Assembly (NCBI GenBank): GCA_959020865.1
Contig: CAUEUD010000073.1
Location: 1-15,623 of the forward strand
Origin: Eubacterium limosum
Lineage (GTDB): Bacteria > Bacillota > Clostridia > Eubacteriales > Eubacteriaceae
Reading direction: 5' to 3'
DNA length: 15,623 nucleotides
Shown: positions 6,972 to 13,891 of the stretch, in pieces
How the letters are laid out: the number at the start of each line of letters is the position of its first letter
How positions within the stretch are numbered: position 1 is the first letter of the stretch
The notes under the pieces: generated by a model
Databases searched by the model: none
What the model saw: only the letters and a program-made list of their open reading frames with translations
What the model was told of the DNA's origin: nothing
Program-made: the position numbers and the translations under genes

Positions 6972-6999
6972 AAAGAAAGATAAAAGGAGGAGGAACCCC

Positions 7000-7674
7000 A
7001 TGGATTTCATACTTATTGTCGAGGATGATAAAAAAATTTCCCGTATCATCGAGCTTCAGCTGAACCACGCAGGCTTTGAAACTGCCAAGGCCTTTAACGG
7101 GCGGGAGGCCATTGATGTTTTCAACAACACCCCGGGCATCGGACTGGTTTTACTGGATATCATGCTGCCTCAGCTTAACGGCTACGAGGTTTTAAAATAC
7201 ATACGCGCGCATTCTCCCGAGCTGCCTGTTATATTTCTCACTGCCAAGGATGATACCGGCGATGTGGTCAACGGCCTCAATCTCGGAGCCGACGACTATA
7301 TCACCAAGCCTTTTATTTTTGACGAGCTCCTGGCGCGCATCAAGGCGAATCTCCGAAAAAAATCCGCTGTCTCGCCCAAGAACAGCGTTGTCTTTGAGGA
7401 TCTGGCCATCGACCTTGATACCTTTATGGTCACCCGCGGCGGCGAGAGCATCGAACTTTCAAAAACAGAGTTTGACCTCCTGCACTACCTTGTGCTCAAC
7501 CACGGGCTGGTCCAGTCCCGGGAACAGATTCTGGACCAGGTGTGGGGCTTTGACTATTTTGGAAATGACAATATCGTAGATGTTTATATAAAATACCTGA
7601 GGGATAAAATTGACAAACCCTTTGAGAGAAAGCTGATCCAGACAGTGAGAGGGCGCGGCTATGTCATCAAATAG
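7000..7674 (+). CDS. OmpR-family response regulator (right two-component system)
   Basis: A 224-residue DNA-binding response regulator. The receiver domain has Glu8/Asp9, phospho-acceptor Asp53 (VLLDIMLPQLNGYEVL), Thr81 and Lys103 (TKPF). The winged-helix domain (about 130-224) includes LSKTEFDLLHYLVLN, REQILDQVWGFDYFG, VDVYIKYLRDKI and IQTVRGRGYVIK. An in-frame TTG extends the open frame to 6943, but the ATG at 7000 is correct because it follows AAAGGAGGAGG and begins directly with the receiver strand MDFILIVEDD; the TTG is inside the promoter. The last 14 bases overlap the kinase gene. It is divergent from a second OmpR-family regulator, so the two may share control sequences. Targets are not evident in the window. 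Confidence 0.96.
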   Translation: MDFILIVEDDKKISRIIELQLNHAGFETAKAFNGREAIDVFNNTPGIGLVLLDIMLPQLNGYEVLKYIRAHSPELPVIFLTAKDDTGDVVNGLNLGADDYITKPFIFDELLARIKANLRKKSAVSPKNSVVFEDLAIDLDTFMVTRGGESIELSKTEFDLLHYLVLNHGLVQSREQILDQVWGFDYFGNDNIVDVYIKYLRDKIDKPFERKLIQTVRGRGYVIK

Positions 7675-9133
7675 GGTTCAGGAACCAAAACCGATGAAGC
7701 TCTACACACGCATCGTCCTGTTTTTTGTGCTGGCGTTTTCCATTCTGCTGATCATTTCCTTTGTGATGGTGTTTTATTTTTCCCAGCAAATTGTTTTAAA
7801 CGAAAATCGGAGCAATCTCATAAAATTCAACAGCTATATCATCAACGTGATCAAGGAAAACGAAGATGCGCTGCTGTCGCTTCCCACCAGCAGCCGGCTG
7901 GACTTTATCTCTGAAAAAATATACCCCAATGTCAAGGATAATACCTTGATTTCTTATAAAATTTCGGATAACTACGGAGATGTTTATCTGTCCTCCGAAG
8001 GCGTGGAGGATCTTCTGAACCAGGATAACTTTTCGGAATACAACATCGACATCTTTAAGCTGCACATCGACAACCCCGCCGACCAGACCGAGGACAATGT
8101 CGACGTGGATTCCTTCCGCTACAACAAAAACGAGTATTATTATCTCGGCTCAAGCTATCTTGTCAGCGACGACTACACCATTTACATCCAGGTCGTAAAA
8201 AATCTTAATGACAGCTTCGTCTACATGACCGCCCTGTTCAGTATCCAGATCGCCATCAGCATTGTCTGCCTTGCGGTCATTATCTTTATCGGGATCTATG
8301 GCACCAAGCGTTCTCTTAAGCCGCTGATCGAGATCGCCGAGACCGCTAAAAACATTACAGAAAACAACCTGAACACCCGTATCAAAGAAACCGGAAACGA
8401 CGATGAGCTGGATCAGCTCATCAAATCTCTCAATCAGATGATCGGCCAGCTCGAATCAGCCTTTGACGCTCAGAAGCAGTTTGTCTCAGACGCGTCGCAC
8501 GAGCTTCGGATTCCTCTGACCGTCATCCAGGGCTACTCGGACATCCTCTCCTCCTGGGGCAAGGAAAACCCGCAGCTCCTGGAAGAATCTGTGGATTCTA
8601 TTAACGAAGAGATACAGAATATGAAAAAGCTGGTGGAGGAGCTGCTCCTGATCACGCGCCTTGAAAACAACTATTTCACACAGAAATTTGAGCCGGCTGA
8701 TCTGGGCGAGCTTGTCACAAAGGTATACAATGAATGCGAAATGATTGACGCCACCCATTCCTTTGAGCTGACCCGGGCCGACCACTGTCTGGTAAAATGC
8801 AATGAATCGCTCATATTGCAGGCTTTAAGGGCACTTGCCGACAACAGCATGAAATACACCCCGGCGCAGGGAAAAATCTGTTTCAGCTGCACTGAGACGG
8901 CAAACAGGTGTATCCTGTCTGTCATCGACACAGGCATCGGCATTCCTGAGAGCGAACTCGAAAATGTGCGCCGGCGTTTCTTCCGGGTCGACAGTGACCG
9001 TTCAAGGGAAACCGGCGGTACAGGCCTTGGCCTCTCCATCATCGAGAGCATTGTAAAACTCCACCGGGGCGAGCTCGTGATCGAGAGCACCCTGGGACAG
9101 GGAACGGCCATGAAGATTATTTTAATGCGGTAG
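7661..9133 (+). CDS. HAMP-containing sensor histidine kinase with a variant H-box
   Basis: A kinase of 490 residues (479 if it starts at ATG 7694, MKLYTRIVL). TM1 is at about 18-40, an acidic extracytoplasmic domain at 41-186, and TM2 at about 188-213. A HAMP domain follows (about 214-267, SLKPLIEIAETAKNI..DELDQLIKSLNQM). The HisKA domain has His280 in SHELRIPLTVIQGY and the HATPase_c domain has DNSMKYTP (394-401), DTGIGIP (423-429), RRFFRVD (438-444) and GGTGLGLSI (452-460). The residue four after the histidine is Ile284 instead of the usual Thr/Asn, so phosphatase activity may be lost. The ATG at 7661 overlaps the regulator by 14 bases and has GAGGG upstream; the ATG at 7694 has AGGA at a longer distance. 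I cannot decide between them. The signal is unknown. Confidence 0.95.
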   Translation: MSSNRVQEPKPMKLYTRIVLFFVLAFSILLIISFVMVFYFSQQIVLNENRSNLIKFNSYIINVIKENEDALLSLPTSSRLDFISEKIYPNVKDNTLISYKISDNYGDVYLSSEGVEDLLNQDNFSEYNIDIFKLHIDNPADQTEDNVDVDSFRYNKNEYYYLGSSYLVSDDYTIYIQVVKNLNDSFVYMTALFSIQIAISIVCLAVIIFIGIYGTKRSLKPLIEIAETAKNITENNLNTRIKETGNDDELDQLIKSLNQMIGQLESAFDAQKQFVSDASHELRIPLTVIQGYSDILSSWGKENPQLLEESVDSINEEIQNMKKLVEELLLITRLENNYFTQKFEPADLGELVTKVYNECEMIDATHSFELTRADHCLVKCNESLILQALRALADNSMKYTPAQGKICFSCTETANRCILSVIDTGIGIPESELENVRRRFFRVDSDRSRETGGTGLGLSIIESIVKLHRGELVIESTLGQGTAMKIILMR

Positions 9134-9175
9134 AGGGAGGGCGCTATCCTCTCTCTTTGGTTTGGTTTTATTTGG
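9132..9175 (+). terminator. Terminator of the right two-component operon
   Basis: AGAGGGAGG (9132-9140) pairs with CCTCTCTCT (9148-9156) in a 9-base-pair stem with one G-U pair and a 7-base loop. The arm begins inside the kinase stop codon. The following sequence is T-rich but broken by GG pairs (TTTGG repeats) rather than a clean T-run, so efficiency is uncertain. Confidence 0.6.
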
Positions 9176-9185
9176 TTTGGTTTAT
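9156..9185. repeat. TTTGG pentanucleotide repeat
   Basis: Six consecutive 5-base units read TTTGG, TTTGG, TTTTA, TTTGG, TTTGG, TTTAT, so four are exact. The tract lies immediately after the terminator stem and six bases before the 12-base repeat array. Short tandem tracts like this arise and change by replication slippage. Confidence 0.8.
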
Positions 9186-9190
9186 ATAAT

Positions 9191-9262
9191 GTGTCCGGTT
9201 TGCTATCCGGAACCATAACCGGAACCGTGTCCGGTTTACTATCCGGTTTGCTGTCCAGACAC
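9191..9262. repeat. 12-base tandem repeat array with CCGG every 12 bases
   Basis: CCGG occurs at 9195, 9207, 9219, 9231 and 9243, exactly 12 apart, with a decayed CCAG at 9255. Units from 9191 are GTGTCCGGTTTG, CTATCCGGAACC, ATAACCGGAACC, GTGTCCGGTTTA, CTATCCGGTTTG and CTGTCCAGACAC. There are two unit flavours, ending TTT or AAC after CCGG, so arms can pair (TCCGGTT 9194-9200 with AACCGGA 9217-9223; AACCGG 9217-9222 with CCGGTT 9231-9236). The array lies between convergent genes and has no open frame of note. Function is unknown; possibilities are a bidirectional transcription stop, a protein-binding array, or neutral slippage DNA. Confidence 0.85.
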
Positions 9263-9293
9263 GCATGTTTTTATGCCGTAAAATGGCGCGTGT
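9259..9293 (-). terminator. Weak hairpin after the radical SAM gene
   Basis: ACACGC (9259-9264) and GCGTGT (9288-9293) form a 6-base inverted repeat three bases after the radical SAM stop codon. The loop is 23 bases and no T-run follows on the minus strand, so this is at best a weak terminator or an mRNA end-protecting hairpin. Confidence 0.3.
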
Positions 9294-9295
9294 GA

Positions 9296-11032
9296 TTACC
9301 CGGCCACCCGGATCATCGCACCCTCATAAAAGACGCAGAGACTTCCCCTGCCCGGCTCTGTCCCCAGATACCTCTGGGCAAGGTCAAGGGCGTTTTCTTC
9401 AAAATACTGGAAAAAGACGCGCTTGATCACCTGCTTGGCAGGCTGTCCTGAAAGCGCAGGCAGACAGGCAGCCACAAAACCTTCGTCCTTCAGCTGCTCA
9501 AAGGCCGCTGTTTTTGAGAGGGTCCGGTTTTCAAAAAAAACGGGAAGGGAGCGGTGCCCCTGCCTGAGATAATCCATTTTGATCAGCTCCCCGAGCATTT
9601 CTTTATGGGGCGACTCGTCGCCTGAGGCCGTTAATGTCTGCAGAATCCCGTAGAGCTGTTCCTTTGATTTTCCCAGCTCATAGAAGCCTTCCTCCCGCCA
9701 ATAGTCCGAGAAAGCCTCAAAAAATTCAAAGGGTGAGCCCCAGCACTGGTTTTCAAAAATATACTTCAAACTCAGATAAAAGGCGCCGGAATTGTAATAG
9801 CGGTCTACCAGGTCCTCAATGTCCTTTAAGCGCATAAGCTCATCCGAGGAGATAAAATCATTACTGATCACCTCATAAGGCGGAAAGCTCGCGTAGCGGT
9901 AATAAAATTTATCCGCTTCTTTTCGGATCTTTGTCCCCTTCAGCAGCTTTAAAAATCCCAGCTGCAGCATATCTGGCTCAATGGCAATGGTCTCGTCAAA
10001 GGACTTTTTAAAAACCACATAGGTTTCCTTTGGCAGCCCGGCGATCAGGTCCACGTGCACATGGCAGTTTTTAAACCCGATGAGACGCTTCACATTTTTC
10101 CGGATCTTTGCCAGATCAGTCTTTCGCGTGATGGCCTCCAGCGTTTCATCATGAGTGCTCTGGATACCGATCTCAAACTGCATCAGGCCCTTTGGCGCTT
10201 TTGCAATCATCTCAAGAAGCTCATCGTCCAGCAGATCCCCCGCGATCTCAAAATGAAAATTCGTAGCGCATTCCTTTTTGACCAGGTAAGCGATGATGGC
10301 CTTGGTCCGCCGGATATCGACATTGAAGGTGCGGTCCACAAATTTCACCTGCTTTACATCGTGGCTGATGAAAAAATCCAGCTCTCTGAAAACACGCTCG
10401 AGGGGCAGAAAACGTACCTTCTGCAGGGTGGAAGAAAGGCAGTAGGAACACTGGAAGGGGCAGCCCCGCATGCTTTCATAATAAATGATTTTGTCTGAAA
10501 TCGGCTGGATATTTTGGTCGTCATAGGGGAAGGGCAGCGCGTCCAGATCCTCGACAATCCCCACCTTTTCGCCGCTTACATGCGAATGGGACACATTGCG
10601 CCCAAACCAGTTAACGTTTTCCATTTTCAGAAGCGGGGTTTTATCCCGGCTCTGCAGTGTCTTTACAAATTCAGGAAAAACCGTTTCCCCCTCGCCGGAA
10701 ATAATATAATCCACGAATGGATGATCCTCCAGAAGGCGCCCGCTGTCATAGGAAACCTCAGGCCCTCCCCAGAAGACAATGCAGTTGGGCCTGCTCTTTT
10801 TCAGCACTTCACTGATTTTTGCAATAAAGTCCATATTCCAGATATAGCAGGAAAAGCCATAGTAATCTCCCTGCATTCTCAAAAGCCTGCCGACCACCAC
10901 GTTCATCTGGTCGTTAATGGTTACCTCACAGAGCTCGATATTCTCCGCCTGCGCGGCTGCTTTCAGAGCTCTTATGGCAAGATTGGTGTGCACATATTTT
11001 GCATTGACACCCACTAATACACATTTACTCAT
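9296..11032 (-). CDS. B12-binding-domain radical SAM protein with DUF4080-like C-terminus
   Basis: A 578-residue cytoplasmic enzyme. The N-terminal part (about 3-125) resembles a cobalamin-binding domain, with NAKYVHTNLAIRAL, GFSCYIWNMDFI, VFWGGPEVSYD and DYIISGEGE, but no classical DxHxxG cobalt-ligating histidine is visible. The radical SAM core begins near 185, with the 4Fe-4S cysteines Cys191, Cys195 and Cys198 in RGCPFQCSYC, then VKFVDRTFNVD, FHFEIAGDLLDDELL and MQFEIGIQSTHDETL. The C-terminal 200 residues look like DUF4080, known from this architecture in Clostridia. The reaction and substrate are unknown. ATG 11032 has AGAGGAA upstream at good spacing. It follows ychF on the same strand with a terminator hairpin between, so it depends on read-through or a promoter of its own. 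Family call is firm, function is not. Confidence 0.9.
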   Translation of the reverse strand: MSKCVLVGVNAKYVHTNLAIRALKAAAQAENIELCEVTINDQMNVVVGRLLRMQGDYYGFSCYIWNMDFIAKISEVLKKSRPNCIVFWGGPEVSYDSGRLLEDHPFVDYIISGEGETVFPEFVKTLQSRDKTPLLKMENVNWFGRNVSHSHVSGEKVGIVEDLDALPFPYDDQNIQPISDKIIYYESMRGCPFQCSYCLSSTLQKVRFLPLERVFRELDFFISHDVKQVKFVDRTFNVDIRRTKAIIAYLVKKECATNFHFEIAGDLLDDELLEMIAKAPKGLMQFEIGIQSTHDETLEAITRKTDLAKIRKNVKRLIGFKNCHVHVDLIAGLPKETYVVFKKSFDETIAIEPDMLQLGFLKLLKGTKIRKEADKFYYRYASFPPYEVISNDFISSDELMRLKDIEDLVDRYYNSGAFYLSLKYIFENQCWGSPFEFFEAFSDYWREEGFYELGKSKEQLYGILQTLTASGDESPHKEMLGELIKMDYLRQGHRSLPVFFENRTLSKTAAFEQLKDEGFVAACLPALSGQPAKQVIKRVFFQYFEENALDLAQRYLGTEPGRGSLCVFYEGAMIRVAG

Positions 11033-11050
11033 TTGTTTCCTCTTTTACAG

Positions 11051-11085
11051 AAAAATCCCGAAACATGCAGCACACGCTTCGGGAT
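11051..11085 (-). terminator. Rho-independent terminator after ychF
   Basis: On the minus strand ATCCCGAA (11085-11078) pairs perfectly with TTCGGGAT (11062-11055) around a 15-base loop, followed by a run of five T (11055-11051, first in the stem). It lies 7 bases after the ychF stop and ends 18 bases before the radical SAM gene. Confidence 0.8.
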
Positions 11086-11092
11086 AATTTTA

Positions 11093-12178
11093 TTATACAT
11101 TAAACCTGAAAAATGTGACATCGCCATCCTGCATGACGTAGTCCTTACCCTCGATCCGGGTCACTCCAAGTTCTTTGGCCTTGACGTCCGAGCCGGCTTC
11201 CACCAGCTGTTCATAGGTTGTAATCTCAGCCCGGATAAAGCCCCGCTCGATGTCGGAGTGGATCTTTCCGGCTGCCTGCGGCGCTTTTGTACCTTTTCGA
11301 ATGGTCCAGGCACGTGTTTCCTCTGGCCCGGCAGTCAGGAAGGTGATCAGGCCCAGCAGCTTGTAGCCTGCGCGGATAACCTGATCCAGCCCAGAGGCTT
11401 CAAGACCCAGATCTGTCAGGAACAGGGCTTTTTCCTCATCGTCGAGCTCAGCGATCTCTTCCTCGATCTTGGCGGAAATTTTGATGACCTCACGGTTATC
11501 ACCGGACACCTTTTCTTTTAAAGCTTTGACCATGGCGTTGTCTGAAATCAGGTCGTCCTCAGACACATTCGCAATGTACAGGACTGGCTTTGTGGAAATA
11601 AGCTGAAGTCCGGAAACATACTGCCATTCATCCTCCGAAAAATCCGTATCCAGAGGCATTCTTCCCGCTTCCAGAATGGCCTTCAGCTTTTCCAGAATTT
11701 CGAGGTTCACCTTTTCAGCTTTATCGCCCTTTGCGGCTTTACGCGTTTTTTCGACCCGGCGGTCTACCATTTCCAGATCGGCTAAAATCAGCTCAAGGTT
11801 GATGGTTTCAAGGTCGTCCAGAGGGTCGATCTTTCCCTCAACATGAACGACATTCTCGTCCTCAAAGCAGCGGACCACATGGGCGATGGCATCGACCTCA
11901 CGGATATGGGACAAAAACTTATTACCCAGACCCTCGCCCTTGCTGGCGCCTCGGACCAGGCCCGCAATGTCCACAAATTCAATGGTGGTGGGCACCACTC
12001 TCTTGGACTGATACATTTTCTCAAGCACTTCCAGCCGTTCATCCGGCACGGTCACCACCCCTACATTGGGGTCGATGGTACAAAAGGGATAGTTGGCGGA
12101 TTCTGCGCCGGCTTTTGTTATCGCATTAAAAATTGTACTTTTACCGACGTTTGGTAATCCGACAATTCCAATTTTCAT
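11093..12178 (-). CDS. ychF: Obg-family ATPase/GTPase YchF (OLA1 type)
   Basis: A 361-residue cytoplasmic P-loop protein of the universally conserved YchF family, which prefers ATP over GTP and associates with ribosomes and stress responses. The P-loop is GLPNVGKST (7-15), switch II is DIAGLVRGASKGEGLGNKFL (70-89), and the altered base-recognition motif is NVSE (204-207) in place of NKxD. A coiled-coil insertion runs about 130-180 and a TGS domain forms the C-terminus (about 275-361, including RAWTIRKGTKAPQAAGKIHSDIERGFIRAE in two parts). Length matches E. coli YchF (363). ATG 12178 has GAGAGG 8 bases upstream. It has its own promoter and terminator, so it is mainly monocistronic, with possible read-through into the radical SAM gene. 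Confidence 0.97.
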   Translation of the reverse strand: MKIGIVGLPNVGKSTIFNAITKAGAESANYPFCTIDPNVGVVTVPDERLEVLEKMYQSKRVVPTTIEFVDIAGLVRGASKGEGLGNKFLSHIREVDAIAHVVRCFEDENVVHVEGKIDPLDDLETINLELILADLEMVDRRVEKTRKAAKGDKAEKVNLEILEKLKAILEAGRMPLDTDFSEDEWQYVSGLQLISTKPVLYIANVSEDDLISDNAMVKALKEKVSGDNREVIKISAKIEEEIAELDDEEKALFLTDLGLEASGLDQVIRAGYKLLGLITFLTAGPEETRAWTIRKGTKAPQAAGKIHSDIERGFIRAEITTYEQLVEAGSDVKAKELGVTRIEGKDYVMQDGDVTFFRFNV

Positions 12179-12222
12179 CTGTATACCTCTCTTTTTACAA
12201 TTCGGTGTTTGTTAACTTTATA

Positions 12223-12251
12223 ATTATACAATAGGAAAAGCATAATCGCAA
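12223..12251 (-). promoter_or_regulatory. Sigma-70-type promoter for ychF
   Basis: On the minus strand TTGCGA (-35, 12251-12246) and TATAAT (-10, 12228-12223) are separated by exactly 17 bases. The predicted start near 12216 gives a leader of about 38 bases to the ychF ATG. Confidence 0.75.
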
Positions 12252-12274
12252 GCGGACACGCCCCATAAACAAAG

Positions 12275-12304
12275 AAAAAGGACCGAATAAATATCCGGCC
12301 CCTT
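12275..12304 (-). terminator. Rho-independent terminator of the obgE-rsfS cluster
   Basis: On the minus strand AAGGGGCCGGA (12304-12294) pairs with TTCGGTCCTTT (12287-12277), an 11-base-pair stem with three G-U pairs and a 6-base loop, running into five T. It begins 3 bases after the rsfS stop codon and marks the end of the housekeeping unit. Confidence 0.75.
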
Positions 12305-12306
12305 GC

Positions 12307-12660
12307 TTATTCAAAGGTAGAAGGTCTTGTGCCGTCTTTCCAGAGGCGTTCCAGGTTGTAGAACTGGCGTTCTTCCACGTGGAAAATATGAACGATCACG
12401 TCATAGTAGTCCAGCAAAATCCAGCGGGCTTCCCGTTCGCCCTCGATGCTTTTCGGGACAATACCAAGCTTTTCGGCTTCGTACTCAACGTTGTCGGCAA
12501 TGGCCTTAACCTGGCGTTCCGAATTACCGCTGGCGATGACAAAATAATCGCCCAGGGTCGAAACCTCCGCAATATCAATAATTTCAACGTCGGTTCCATT
12601 CTTAGCGTCAATCCACTCTTTTACTTTTTCTGCAAATTCTTTTGGTTCGATATCAATCAC
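12307..12660 (-). CDS. rsfS: Ribosomal silencing factor RsfS
   Basis: A 117-residue member of the RsfS/Iojap family, which binds ribosomal protein uL14 and blocks subunit joining when nutrients are short. The signature GDYFVIASGNSERQVKAIADNVE (in two parts, about 37-59) and the C-terminal WILLDYYDVIVHIF..RQFYNLERLW are typical, and the length is normal. The start is GTG 12660, which overlaps the yqeK stop as GTGA, so it depends on translational coupling. The nearest Shine-Dalgarno, AAAAGGAG, runs directly into the GTG with no spacing. It ends the obgE-yhbY-nadD-yqeK-rsfS unit, a common order in Firmicutes. Confidence 0.96.
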   Translation of the reverse strand: MIDIEPKEFAEKVKEWIDAKNGTDVEIIDIAEVSTLGDYFVIASGNSERQVKAIADNVEYEAEKLGIVPKSIEGEREARWILLDYYDVIVHIFHVEERQFYNLERLWKDGTRPSTFE

Positions 12661-13247
12661 TCCTTTTCATTTTTTTCACGATCCATTTTTTCAAGGATCA
12701 AATAATTACGTGCCGAGACGGTCCTTTCGTGAATCAGGCCGCCGATTCCGCTGATATAGTGGATGGTGTTGGTCAGCGCCTGGATCATCGCGTCATCCAG
12801 ATTTTCAAAAGCCATATTCCTGAGCTTATCTACGCCCGGGTAGCTGCGCCCAGGCTCGATAAAATCAGCGAGATAGATAATTTTTTCGAGAACACTCATG
12901 TTTTTCCGCCCGGTTGTGTGGTATTTGATGGCACCGAGAATTTCCTTGTTCTCAACGCCGTACTCCGTCCGGGCCACCACTGCCCCCACGGGGCCGTGCA
13001 GCAGCTGTGGCTCACGCCGGGTGACCTCGTCAACATTGAGGTAATGCTTCTCCGCTGTTGCCAGAAGCTCTGCGTCGCTGTAATTTTTGGCGCAGTCGTG
13101 CAGCAGGGCCGCGTATTTCACCTTGTTCGCGTCACAGGGATAGATTTCCGCCAGCTTCAAGGCTGAGTCCACCACGTTTAAGGTGTGCTCATAACGCTTG
13201 GGCTTTAGTTCTTTTTTTAATTTTTTTTGAATTTCCGCAACGTTCAT
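12657..13247 (-). CDS. yqeK: Bis(5'-nucleosyl)-tetraphosphatase, symmetrical, YqeK (HD domain)
   Basis: A 196-residue HD-domain phosphohydrolase that splits Ap4A into two ADP using a di-iron centre. Metal ligands are visible as His21 (EHTLNV), His50-Asp51 (LLHDCAK), His84 (LLHGPVGA), His110 (IKYHTTG) and Asp128 (YLADFIEPGR). ATG 13247 overlaps the nadD stop by four bases (ATGA) with GGGAG upstream, and its own stop overlaps rsfS. Clustering with nadD is common in Firmicutes and fits control of nucleotide signals next to NAD synthesis. Confidence 0.95.
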   Translation of the reverse strand: MNVAEIQKKLKKELKPKRYEHTLNVVDSALKLAEIYPCDANKVKYAALLHDCAKNYSDAELLATAEKHYLNVDEVTRREPQLLHGPVGAVVARTEYGVENKEILGAIKYHTTGRKNMSVLEKIIYLADFIEPGRSYPGVDKLRNMAFENLDDAMIQALTNTIHYISGIGGLIHERTVSARNYLILEKMDREKNEKE

Positions 13248-13873
13248 TCTGCATCTCCCAGGGGCTGCTTCGCTAAATAAAGTCGATTTTCAATAATATA
13301 CTGCTCCACCGTTTCTGGCAGAAGGTATTTTATGGAATAACCATTCTTCACCCTTCCCCGTATATCGGAGGAGGCGATGTCCATTTCCGAGGTAAATAGT
13401 TTATAAATCCTGGCGCCATAAATTTCCTGGAGCTCCTCGATCCGCGCGTCCAGCTTGTTGTGTGAATAGCCCGGCCTGAAGGTCGTGATAAAATTGACGG
13501 ACGCCAGCAGCTCTGGCGCTCCCTTCCAAAGCGTGATCTCAAACATAATATCCGCGCCGGTGATAAAATAAAACTCACTCTCCGGATAAGTCTGCTTGAT
13601 CTGCTCGATCGTATCGACGGTGTAGGTCATTCCCGGCCGGTCGATCTCAATGGACAGCACTTCAAAATAAGGGTTGGACCGGGTCGCGAGCTCCACCATT
13701 TTCAGGCGGTGCCTGCGGTCGATCTCCTTATCCATCTCTTTAAAAGGATTGTTGCCGGCAGGTATAAACAGCACCTTGTCCAGACCATACTGGTCTCTGG
13801 CCGATTCTGCCAGCAAAAGGTGTCCGGTATGAACCGGATTAAAGCTCCCGCCTAATAAGCCTATTTTTTCCAT
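13244..13873 (-). CDS. nadD: Nicotinate-nucleotide adenylyltransferase
   Basis: A 209-residue enzyme that joins nicotinate mononucleotide and ATP to deamido-NAD, an essential step of NAD synthesis. It has the nucleotidyltransferase signature GGSFNPVHTGHLLLAE (8-23), the GAD loop (106-108) before the usual hydrophobic/Trp segment (FEITLWKGAPELL), and the ATP-binding IASSDIRGR (166-174), a variant of ISSTxIR. Length is normal. ATG 13873 has GAGGT a few bases upstream. It is 18 bases after yhbY and overlaps yqeK by four bases. Confidence 0.97.
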   Translation of the reverse strand: MEKIGLLGGSFNPVHTGHLLLAESARDQYGLDKVLFIPAGNNPFKEMDKEIDRRHRLKMVELATRSNPYFEVLSIEIDRPGMTYTVDTIEQIKQTYPESEFYFITGADIMFEITLWKGAPELLASVNFITTFRPGYSHNKLDARIEELQEIYGARIYKLFTSEMDIASSDIRGRVKNGYSIKYLLPETVEQYIIENRLYLAKQPLGDAE

Positions 13874-13891
13874 ACTTACCTCTTTAAAAAG

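Noticed and set aside
6943..6999. N-terminal extension of the right-hand response regulator from the TTG at 6943
   Set aside because: The TTG lies in the -35 element of a good promoter and the ATG at 7000 has a strong Shine-Dalgarno and starts the receiver domain exactly.
8671..9216. Minus-strand open frame (181 codons) opposite the HAMP kinase
   Set aside because: It is antisense to the conserved catalytic domain and has no homology I recognise; the kinase frame explains the conservation.
9191..9262. CRISPR array
   Set aside because: The repeat unit is only 12 bases with no unique spacers and no cas genes nearby; it is a tandem repeat.
12642..13166. Long plus-strand open frame (174 codons) opposite yqeK
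   Set aside because: It lies entirely antisense to a clear HD-domain gene, has no recognisable domain, and its composition is what the reverse frame of yqeK gives.
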